Part shown: piece after piece, positions 1-5,197 of the stretch
How the letters are laid out: every line of letters begins with the position of its first letter
How positions within the stretch are numbered: the stretch's first letter is position 1
The notes under the pieces: generated by a model
The model's input: only the letters and a program-made list of their open reading frames with translations
Database searches by the model: none
What the model was told of the DNA's origin: nothing
Position numbers and translations under genes: made by a program
Assembly: GCA_903958285.1 (NCBI GenBank)
Contig: CAJBSR010000189.1
Coordinates: 1 to 5,197 of the forward strand
Length of the DNA stretch: 5,197 nt
Direction of reading: 5' to 3'
Origin: an uncultured Sphingomonadales bacterium
Lineage (GTDB): Bacteria; Pseudomonadota; Alphaproteobacteria; Sphingomonadales; Sphingomonadaceae

Positions 1-542
1 CGCCTTGCTTTCGCCTGTTCCTCATTGATCATGCCAGCAGATAAATCTGCATCGATCGCCATCTGCTTACCAGGCATCGCGTCAAGGCTGAAGCGCGCCG
101 AGACTTCGGCGATGCGCCCGGAACCCTTGGTGATGACGACAAAATTGATGATAAGCAGGATCAGAAAAAGCGTGATCCCGATGATGGCTTCTCCGCCCAT
201 AAGGAACTCGCCAAACGCGGCGATAACCCCACCCGCTGCCTGCGGGCCTTCATGGCCATGCGACAGAATGAGGCGCGTCGAAGCAATATTCAGACCCAGC
301 CTGAGCATGGTCACAATCAGTAGAATTGTTGGAAAGGCCGCCAGATCGATAGGTTTTTCAATGAAAAGGGCTGTTAGCAGGATCAGAACGGAAACCGTGA
401 TTGAAAGCGAGAGCCCAATATCGAGCAACCAAGCCGGAATGGGCAACACCAGCATTGAGATAATGGCAATGACGGCAAGCGCCAGAGCCATATCTCGTCC
501 AGCGCCCAAACGGTGCGCGATCTGATTGAGCAACCCATTCAT
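1..542 (-). CDS. flhA: Flagellar biosynthesis protein FlhA, N-terminal part (runs off the window)
   Basis: FlhA is the large export-gate protein of the flagellar type III secretion system. It sits in the inner membrane inside the MS ring and receives substrates and chaperones on its cytoplasmic domain. Translating the minus strand from the ATG at 542-540 gives 180 residues without a stop before the window edge. Several hydrophobic segments are visible, at roughly residues 19-38, 40-60, 66-82 and 117-138. They are followed by the family hallmark (FHIPEP family): [14 protein letters not shown], then [18 protein letters not shown], at about residues 138-169. Family members are about 690 residues long, so roughly a quarter of the protein is here; the remaining membrane helices and the cytoplasmic domain lie outside. 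The start is supported by AAGGA seven bases upstream of the ATG. The gene follows flbD after 31 bp on the same strand, the position flhA has in Caulobacter-type clusters. Identification is firm from the signature. Confidence 0.96.
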   Translation of the reverse strand, partial: MNGLLNQIAHRLGAGRDMALALAVIAIISMLVLPIPAWLLDIGLSLSITVSVLILLTALFIEKPIDLAAFPTILLIVTMLRLGLNIASTRLILSHGHEGPQAAGGVIAAFGEFLMGGEAIIGITLFLILLIINFVVITKGSGRIAEVSARFSLDAMPGKQMAIDADLSAGMINEEQAKAR

Positions 543-549
543 AACCTAA

Positions 550-554
550 TCCTT
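550..554 (-). promoter_or_regulatory. Shine-Dalgarno sequence of flhA
   Basis: On the minus strand AAGGA is followed by seven bases (TTAGGTT) and the flhA ATG. It is the clearest ribosome binding site in the window and fixes the flhA start. It lies in the 31-bp flbD-flhA gap, in which I see no convincing promoter or terminator, so flhA is probably co-transcribed with flbD. Confidence 0.7.
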
Positions 555-573
555 ATCGTTCGCCCGCCAATGT

Positions 574-1905
574 TCAGGCGATCGGGATCCCAGCCTCGAT
601 GAAGCTCTTGAGTTTGTTACGCATAGTACGCACGGATATCCCCAGGATGGAGGACGCTGCGGTGCGGTTTCCGCTGCAATGCTGGAGTGTTTGCAGGATC
701 AAATCCCGCTCTACATCCGCCATGCATCGTCCCACCATACTGCCCGACAAAGATGCCGCCGCCGCTGCAGGTTGCAACTGCAATGGCGTCCCGTCTGAAA
801 GGGTCAGATGTTCAGGCGCAAGTTCACGACCACGCGAAAGAATGACCCCGCGCAGCATGACATGCTCAAGATCTTGGACATTGCCCGGCCAGGGCTGCAC
901 TTTGAGAATAGCAAGCGCCTGCGCAGAGATAGGGCGGATGTCAAAGCCGTTAAGGCGTGCAAAGCGTTCTGCGAAGTATTGCGCCAGCGCCGCAGCATCC
1001 TCAGGCCTCTCACGCAGTGGCGAGATCCTGATGTTGACGAGGCTGAGCTGCTGATACAACTCTTCAAGAAAGCTGCCCTCGTCCACCTGCTGTGCCAAGT
1101 CTTTCTGCGACCCTGCAACAAGGCGGATGTCCACATTCTGATAACTGTCGGCACCGAGGCGACGCATGCGCCGTGTTTCGAGCAATTCGAGAAGATTGCC
1201 CTGAACCCCGGTATCGAGGGCATCGATGTTACGGAGGTAGATGGTGCCGCCGTTTGCCTGTTCAATTCGCCCTGCCCGCTTGGCGACAGCCCCTTCGAAT
1301 GCGCCGGCCTCCTGACCGAAGAGCTCTGCCATGATGTGCTCGGCGTTGGCCGCAGCACAGTTTACCACTACAAAGCGGCCTCCACGGCCGGAGAAGTTGT
1401 GAATGACCCTAGCGAACATCTCCTTGCCGATCCCGCGTTCGCCCATCAGAAAGACAGGCAGGGGCGACTTGCTCATGGCCAATGCAAAATCGAGTGATTG
1501 ACGGAACGGAGCGGACACTCCGACAATATCCACCGACCGCATCGAGACGGACATGATTGCTGCCCCGATAAGATCCGCGTCTGGCGGGAGCGAGACGTAA
1601 TCCTGCGCGCCGGCATGGATGGCAGCAACCGCTTGTTCTGCAGGTGCATCAACGCCACACGCAATGACAGGCACCAGCATGCGCTCGGCGCGCAATTGTG
1701 CGATGAATCCCGCTACGTTGCATCCGACGTCGACCATGACAAGATCAGCGCCGACATCGCGCAGCATTATGACAGCATCATCAGGAGATGGAACAATTTG
1801 GACAGCGGCCCCGACCTTATCGGCCAGCTTGGCTGCAGTCTTAAACTCCACGCGATCAGAACCGACAAGAAGCATACGGACAGGGACTTTTAGGCCGAAT
1901 GACAT
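574..1905 (-). CDS. flbD: FlbD-like flagellar transcriptional regulator with a degenerate AAA+ domain
   Basis: The 443-residue protein has the NtrC-type layout: an N-terminal receiver-like domain (about 9-120), a central AAA+ domain (about 126-350) and a Fis-type helix-turn-helix (about 400-435). In Caulobacter, FlbD activates late sigma-54 flagellar genes, represses fliF and is controlled by FliX. The receiver lacks the acidic pair after strand 1 (LLVGSD) and has LPP where receivers have KPF; I recall both traits in Caulobacter FlbD. Walker A is present (GERGIGKE, 155-162). Walker B reads GGTIYLRNI (219-227) instead of GGTLFLDEI. The sigma-54 contact loop is GAFEGA (201-206). Sensor I is RLVAGSQKDL (261-270), the arginine-finger segment FLEELYQQL (279-287) lacks both arginines, and sensor II is WPGNVQDLE (339-347). 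The recognition helix is well kept (GNRTAASSILGISVRTMRNK, 412-431). The start codon shares one base with the fliN stop (TGATG), and GCAGG lies seven bases upstream. FlbD-family identity is strong; the ability to hydrolyse ATP or activate sigma-54 is doubtful. Confidence 0.88.
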   Translation of the reverse strand: MSFGLKVPVRMLLVGSDRVEFKTAAKLADKVGAAVQIVPSPDDAVIMLRDVGADLVMVDVGCNVAGFIAQLRAERMLVPVIACGVDAPAEQAVAAIHAGAQDYVSLPPDADLIGAAIMSVSMRSVDIVGVSAPFRQSLDFALAMSKSPLPVFLMGERGIGKEMFARVIHNFSGRGGRFVVVNCAAANAEHIMAELFGQEAGAFEGAVAKRAGRIEQANGGTIYLRNIDALDTGVQGNLLELLETRRMRRLGADSYQNVDIRLVAGSQKDLAQQVDEGSFLEELYQQLSLVNIRISPLRERPEDAAALAQYFAERFARLNGFDIRPISAQALAILKVQPWPGNVQDLEHVMLRGVILSRGRELAPEHLTLSDGTPLQLQPAAAAASLSGSMVGRCMADVERDLILQTLQHCSGNRTAASSILGISVRTMRNKLKSFIEAGIPIA

Positions 1906-2264
1906 CAGTCTGCCTGCCGAACCATTTCGGTGAGCGCAACGCCAAGAAGTCCGTCTGTCAAAACGACTTCTCCGCGCGCAATCAGCCGGTTGTTAACCCA
2001 TACATCGATAGGCTCGCCTGCCTTGCGATCGAGGTCGATGATATCGCCCGAGCGCATGCGCATCAGCTCACCAACGTTGACTTTGGTCTTGCCTAGAACA
2101 GCCTGAATCTTAATCAGCACATTGTGAACCGGCTCAAGGCTCAGCTTGGCGTCATTTGTCGGAATGCTGCCACTCTCTTGCGATGGCGGTTCGGATATCT
2201 CGGGCAGCTCTGGCATTTCAAAACCAGTCTCAGCGCTTTGTTCATCTTCCATCACTTTATCCAT
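1905..2264 (-). CDS. fliN: Flagellar motor switch protein FliN
   Basis: FliN forms the bottom of the cytoplasmic C-ring. It takes part in rotor switching and docks the FliH-FliI export complex. The 119-residue protein has an acidic, proline-rich tail (about residues 1-40) followed by a SpoA/surface-presentation domain (about 43-114). Recognisable family elements are VLGKTKVNVGELMRMRSGDI (56-75), LDRKAGEPIDVWVNNRLIAR (78-97) and GEVVLTDGLLGVALTEMV (98-115), close to the usual FliN core. Its ATG overlaps the fliF stop by eight bases (ATGGATAA). A second in-frame ATG four codons later, at 2252-2250, sits just after the fliF stop with GGA seven bases upstream and could be the true start. The stop overlaps the flbD start by one base. 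Overlaps on both sides suggest translational coupling. Length and motifs give high certainty. Confidence 0.95.
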   Translation of the reverse strand: MDKVMEDEQSAETGFEMPELPEISEPPSQESGSIPTNDAKLSLEPVHNVLIKIQAVLGKTKVNVGELMRMRSGDIIDLDRKAGEPIDVWVNNRLIARGEVVLTDGLLGVALTEMVRQAD

Positions 2265-3876
2265 TCAGCCACTGGCGGAACACGTTGGCGGCGGCAGTTG
2301 GATCAGTGGCGACCCGGTTACCCAACTGGTTGATTACTTCGGTCTTCTTGTTTGCGGCGGCCTCTTCCGCCATGCGGAGCGCATCTGCCCTCGCATTATC
2401 GCTCAGGGCGTTTTGGGCGTCAGTGAAGACCGCGTCGAGACTTGGAGAAGCGGCGGGAGCGCCTGACGTCGCCAACTGAAACTGTCCTTCCTCGCCGCCG
2501 CCAACGCCTCCGCGGCTTCTCAGGATGCGCAGCACCACAATACCGGCCCCCGCGATGATGAGGAGCTTTAGAACGCTCATGATCTGATCCATCGTGATAC
2601 CCAACGGCAGTGCAGCACTGACAGGTGCGACGTCCTCAGCCTTGGCGAATGCCATGCTTTCGACAATCACGCTGTCGCCTCGTTCCGTCACGGCACCCAC
2701 TGAGTTTTCAACAAGACGGGTGACCTGCTGGATCTGCGGCTTAGGCACTCCAGCCTTCCCGCCATCGATCGTCACAGCAACTGTAAGGCGCTTCACGCTT
2801 CCAGGAGCATTGACCAACACTTTGCGGGTGATACTGTTTTGGTAGGTTGTGTCCTCGGACGTCTGATTGCTTAGGGTGGCGCGATTGTTGCCAGCTCCGC
2901 CGCCCGCAGCATTTTCGGGCAACTGGTTCGATACAGTCGTTCCCGAAGGCTGTGCATTCTGGCCCTCTGTGTTCTGGTCAGAAGATTCAACGCTGACTTG
3001 TCGCTGGATAACCTGCTTTTCTGGATCGTAGACTTCCGACTCTTCCCGGGTCTGCGACCGTTCAAGCTGAACGGAAACCTCGGCGCGCACTTTGCCTGCC
3101 CCGTAGATCGGCTCCAGCAAGGTTTCTATCTGGGAGCGCAGGCGGGCTGCCGCTGCGGTTTGCTGCTGCTCAAGATCGCCGCCGCCATCGGTCCCCAGTT
3201 CCCCAGCCCGAGCCAGCAAGGCGCCGGTCTGATCTACGATAGAGATGTTTTCAGGCAAGAGCTCAGGAACGGCAGAAGATACGAGATAGCGAATGGAGTT
3301 AATCTGTTCGGGCTTTAGCCGGCCTAGCGTTTTGAGCGTGACAGATGCAGTGGACTTTCTCGGTTCGCTCGCAAAGAGCTCCCGCTCGGGCATCACGATC
3401 TGCACGCGTGCGCCGGTAACGGAATCCAGCGTCGCGATAGACTTGGCCAACTCACCTTCTATGGCTCGCGTTTCGTTCATCTTCGCGCGGGATGCGGAGA
3501 CACCAAAAGGCTGTTCCGCATCGAGAACGTCATAACCGATCTTGGCGCCAAGCTGCTGCGACGCAAGGCTCATGCGCAGTTCTGCCATGCGATCCCGCGG
3601 CACCATCAGCGACGTTCCATCTGCCGTTACCTGATAGGGAACATTCTGGCTCTTAAGCTGGTCGGCAATCTTGCTCGCAGCTTCGGGCTCAAGACCGGTG
3701 TATAGGAAACCCATCTCTGGGGAAGAGCCCCGAAAGGCGACAGTGCCCAGCACCGCTAGCAAAAGCGCGGCAACCGCGCCCATCAATAGGAGGCGGCCCC
3801 TGCCCATCTGTCCCAGAAATTTCATAATACTTTGCACGTCTGGGCCATCCGTCCTTGGGTCTAACTCTTCCACCAT
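2257..3876 (-). CDS. fliF: Flagellar MS-ring protein FliF
   Basis: FliF oligomerises in the inner membrane into the MS ring, the base on which the rotor and export gate are built. The 539-residue protein has the expected layout: a first membrane helix (about 29-47), ring-building motifs (about 50-270), a Gly/Asn/Gln-rich low-complexity stretch (about 298-345) inside the third motif, a return to structured sequence (KVLVNAPGSVKRLTVAVTID, 352-371), a second membrane helix (about 434-451) and a C-terminal FliG-binding tail ending in NVFRQWLNG. Family landmarks include FLYTGLEPEAASKI (57-70), ARVQIVMPERELF (156-168) and KVRAEVSVQLERSQTREESEVYDPE (written here as landmark ends K262 to E286). The ATG is preceded by a pyrimidine-rich stretch without a Shine-Dalgarno sequence. 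A second ATG at codon 18 (3825-3823) would start directly before the first membrane helix and is a plausible alternative. The 57-bp gap upstream carries a 15-bp palindrome. fliF usually precedes fliG; here it follows fliH. Identification is certain. Confidence 0.97.
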   Translation of the reverse strand: MVEELDPRTDGPDVQSIMKFLGQMGRGRLLLMGAVAALLLAVLGTVAFRGSSPEMGFLYTGLEPEAASKIADQLKSQNVPYQVTADGTSLMVPRDRMAELRMSLASQQLGAKIGYDVLDAEQPFGVSASRAKMNETRAIEGELAKSIATLDSVTGARVQIVMPERELFASEPRKSTASVTLKTLGRLKPEQINSIRYLVSSAVPELLPENISIVDQTGALLARAGELGTDGGGDLEQQQTAAAARLRSQIETLLEPIYGAGKVRAEVSVQLERSQTREESEVYDPEKQVIQRQVSVESSDQNTEGQNAQPSGTTVSNQLPENAAGGGAGNNRATLSNQTSEDTTYQNSITRKVLVNAPGSVKRLTVAVTIDGGKAGVPKPQIQQVTRLVENSVGAVTERGDSVIVESMAFAKAEDVAPVSAALPLGITMDQIMSVLKLLIIAGAGIVVLRILRSRGGVGGGEEGQFQLATSGAPAASPSLDAVFTDAQNALSDNARADALRMAEEAAANKKTEVINQLGNRVATDPTAAANVFRQWLNG

Positions 3877-3908
3877 AGGAAGAAAGTGACACAGTCGAGC
3901 AAACAGAT

Positions 3909-3923
3909 AGGCAAATTTTGCCT
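3909..3923. promoter_or_regulatory. Perfect 15-bp palindrome upstream of fliF, candidate operator
   Basis: The sequence AGGCAAA-T-TTTGCCT has two perfect 7-bp arms around one central base. It lies in the 57-bp fliH-fliF gap, with its centre 40 bp ahead of the fliF start codon. In Caulobacter, FlbD represses fliF through an ftr element at the fliF promoter. As I remember them, ftr elements contain a GGCAA-type core, so this may be the binding site of the FlbD encoded two genes downstream. A one-base spacer makes it look like an operator for a dimeric protein, not an RNA hairpin. The alternative, a weak stem (AGGCA/TGCCT) with a five-base loop, lacks a following T-run, so it is unlikely to be a terminator. 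The match to ftr is from memory and unverified. Confidence 0.5.
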
Positions 3924-3933
3924 GATGCCGGAT

Positions 3934-4638
3934 TTAGGCCTGAGATTCGGCCTCGTCAGGAAGGATAATACCAAGGGTTTCAGCTATATTGGCCCGGCGC
4001 GTCTCAGCGTCGATCCTTAGTCCACCAGCTCCCCATGATAGCAGCGCATCACCTAGGCTGATTTTCGCATTTCCATGGATATTGATCTCGCAGGTCTTCC
4101 GGCTCGCCTCCTCAGCGCGCAAAAAATTTGACCGTAGCGGCTCAACCAGGTCTGGATGCACTTCCACCTCGATGGATTGCAGATCGTGCATCTCGTCCAA
4201 TAACTCCCCGATTGCGTCTGTTACGGGGCCAAGAGGCGTCGTCCGCAACGCTTGGCCGGCAAGAAACTCAGCAGAGGCCAAGGCGAGAGAGGCGCTGTCT
4301 CGCACAACAGCCTGAAACCGGTGATCAATGGTCTCACGCAATTGTTCGATCGAAGATTGGATGGCATCTGTTGCTGCCAGAGCAGACGCTGGCAACTCTT
4401 GCCGCGCTTGTTCCAGACCTGCTCTCTCGCCTTCGACGCGGGCCTGTTCGACCAGCACCCGAAGGTCCACAAGCATCTGCTCCTGCTGCTCCTCAAGATC
4501 AGCGACCAGAAGCCGCAATTGATGGTCATTTAGCCCGGCTGTGCCGATCCGGCTCCCCTCTTTGCCAGGCAAACTGGTCACAAGGGTCTCGAAGGTAAAG
4601 CGCTGAGGTGTTGGTGTATCAGTCATATTGATTTGCAT
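3934..4638 (-). CDS. fliH: Flagellar export stator protein FliH (FlbE-type)
   Basis: FliH dimerises, binds and restrains the export ATPase FliI, and anchors it to the C-ring protein FliN and to FlhA. The 234-residue protein has a long, charged, probably coiled-coil N-terminal half (about 36-110). This carries a perfect AxxxGxxxGxxxA repeat at A66-G70-G74-A78, the glycine-repeat type typical of FliH. The C-terminal half matches the FliH/YscL domain: SIEVEVHPDLVEPL (155-168) and INIHGNAKISLGDALLSW (185-202), then GGLRIDAETRRANIAETLG (205-223). In Caulobacter the homologue in this operon is called FlbE. The start ATG follows the fliG TAA with no gap, pointing to reinitiation; no clear Shine-Dalgarno sequence precedes it. 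A second ATG at codon 5 (4626-4624) is possible. The family is divergent, so the call rests on the C-terminal domain, the glycine repeat and the position next to fliG. Confidence 0.88.
   Translation of the reverse strand: MQINMTDTPTPQRFTFETLVTSLPGKEGSRIGTAGLNDHQLRLLVADLEEQQEQMLVDLRVLVEQARVEGERAGLEQARQELPASALAATDAIQSSIEQLRETIDHRFQAVVRDSASLALASAEFLAGQALRTTPLGPVTDAIGELLDEMHDLQSIEVEVHPDLVEPLRSNFLRAEEASRKTCEINIHGNAKISLGDALLSWGAGGLRIDAETRRANIAETLGIILPDEAESQA
4561..4573. repeat. 13-bp palindrome inside fliH sharing arms with the fliF-upstream palindrome
   Basis: TTTGCC-A-GGCAAA is a perfect 6-bp inverted repeat with a one-base centre, within codons 22-26 of fliH (residues SLPGK). Its arms are the same hexamer as those of the palindrome at 3909-3923 but in the opposite order (TTTGCC first here, GGCAAA first there). 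It could be a secondary binding site near the start of fliH or simply a coincidence of coding sequence; nothing else supports a function. Confidence 0.3.
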
Positions 4639-5197
4639 TTAGTAGACCAAGCCGTCCTCGTTGCGTGGATCGATCAGGACAATCTCGCCGCGCTCGGCAA
4701 GCGTCTTCGCGACGCGTACCAATTTGGCCTGTGCCTCTTCACAATCACGCGCGCGCACAGGGCCCATGGCCTGCATTTCTTCGCGCATCAACTTGGCGGC
4801 ACGCTCTGTCATGGCGTTAAAGAACAGCTGCTTTACCTCATCGTCCACAGGCTTAAGCGCAAGCGCGAGATCGCGCTTATCTGCTGTACGGATGATCGCC
4901 TGTATCGCCTCCGGCAGAAGCCCGAGAAGGTCAGTGAAGGTGAACATCAGTGCTCTGATCTTCTCAGCGTCCTCTTCTGAGAGCTGTTCGAGGTCGCCCA
5001 GCATGCTCTCTCCCGTCTTGGTGTCGAGAGAGTTGAACATTTCTGCCAGAGCTTCGTGGGAATTGCGGCGCTGCGTCCTCGCCAGATTGTTCATGAACTC
5101 CTGGCGCAGGGTTTCCTCCACCCGCCTCAAAACATCGCTTTGCACCGTATCGATGTTAAGCATGCGGTAAATGACGTCGGCGACGATTTCCCTAGGC
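4639..5197 (-). CDS. fliG: Flagellar motor switch protein FliG, C-terminal part (starts outside the window)
   Basis: FliG is the upper C-ring protein that binds FliF, and its C-terminal domain interacts with the MotA stator to generate torque. The minus-strand frame is open to the window edge, giving 185 residues of a protein usually about 330-345 long. The visible part starts in the middle domain (REIVADVIYRML). It includes the linker to the C-terminal domain, the MFTF motif (5163-5161 counted as residue 1: about residues 73-76), the torque-helix region (LPEAIQAIIRTADKRDLALAL, ending about residue 102) and the conserved end (ERAAKLMREEMQAMGPVRAR, then EEAQAKLVRVAKTLAERGEI). The N-terminal FliF-binding domain and the EHPQ motif lie outside. 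The TAA stop directly abuts the fliH ATG. In the torque region the usual DDRSIQ is LPEAIQ, so the arginine corresponding to E. coli R281 appears to be glutamate. Identification is certain; the gene start cannot be seen. Confidence 0.96.
   Translation of the reverse strand, partial: PREIVADVIYRMLNIDTVQSDVLRRVEETLRQEFMNNLARTQRRNSHEALAEMFNSLDTKTGESMLGDLEQLSEEDAEKIRALMFTFTDLLGLLPEAIQAIIRTADKRDLALALKPVDDEVKQLFFNAMTERAAKLMREEMQAMGPVRARDCEEAQAKLVRVAKTLAERGEIVLIDPRNEDGLVY

Noticed and set aside
25..525. Long open frame on the plus strand (166 codons)
   Set aside because: It is antisense to flhA, whose minus-strand translation carries the unmistakable FHIPEP-family signature; the plus-strand product has no recognisable domain.
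543..573. flbD-flhA gap considered for a sigma-54 promoter (TGGC present on the minus strand)
   Set aside because: There is no GC element at the required spacing downstream of the GG, and the gap is well explained by the flhA ribosome binding site.
804..1358. 184-codon minus-strand open frame overlapping flbD in another frame, considered as a sign of a frameshift
   Set aside because: The flbD frame itself is continuous, with recognisable motifs on both sides and throughout, so there is no frame disruption; the second frame has no homologous motifs.
808..1497. 229-codon plus-strand open frame
   Set aside because: It lies entirely antisense to the AAA+ region of flbD and shows no motif; it is a by-product of GC-rich codon use in the real gene.
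1989..1997. GTTAAC within fliN considered as a CtrA half-site
   Set aside because: It has no second TTAA at the seven-base spacing and lies inside coding sequence.
3909..3923. Palindrome considered as a rho-independent terminator
   Set aside because: The stem is only about five pairs with moderate GC content once a loop is allowed, and no T-run follows on the minus strand; an operator reading fits better.
4128..4598. 156-codon plus-strand open frame opposite fliH
   Set aside because: It is antisense to a good FliH coding frame, with no plausible ribosome site or domain.

Overview
The window is a stretch of flagellar basal-body and regulatory genes. All genes lie on the minus strand, and both ends are open. 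Reading in the direction of transcription (from position 5197 down to 1), the order is: fliG 3' part, fliH/flbE, fliF, fliN, flbD, flhA 5' part. Every gene boundary is tight: adjacent stop and start codons, a 57-bp gap, an 8-bp overlap, a 1-bp overlap and a 31-bp gap. This fits one polycistronic unit with translational coupling. No RNA gene, insertion sequence, CRISPR array or convincing terminator was seen, and no stretch over 60 bp is left without a gene.

The organism is most likely an alphaproteobacterium. The fliN-flbD-flhA arrangement, with an FlbD-type regulator embedded in a rotor operon, is the Caulobacter-type layout. The FlbD receiver domain also ends in the LPP motif that, as I remember it, Caulobacter FlbD has in place of the usual KPF. 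Base composition is moderately GC-rich. I cannot place it below class; Sphingomonadales is a guess.

FliF forms the MS ring in the inner membrane. FliG and FliN build the C-ring (switch and torque ring) below it. FliH is the stator of the export ATPase FliI and binds FliN and FlhA. FlhA is the nonameric export gate inside the MS ring. FlbD is the DNA-binding regulator that, in Caulobacter, couples flagellar assembly to transcription and represses fliF.

Three things stand out. (1) The FlbD-like protein has a full-length bacterial enhancer-binding architecture and an intact Fis-type helix-turn-helix. However, its AAA+ domain has lost the Walker B acidic pair, the sensor I asparagine, both arginine-finger positions, the sensor II arginine and the threonine of the GAFTGA loop. 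It looks like a catalytically dead regulator that may act only as a DNA-binding repressor or accessory factor. (2) A perfect 15-bp palindrome with GGCAAA/TTTGCC arms sits in the only sizeable gap, just ahead of fliF, where Caulobacter has an FlbD-repressed fliF promoter. (3) fliF follows fliG and fliH instead of preceding fliG, a permuted order.
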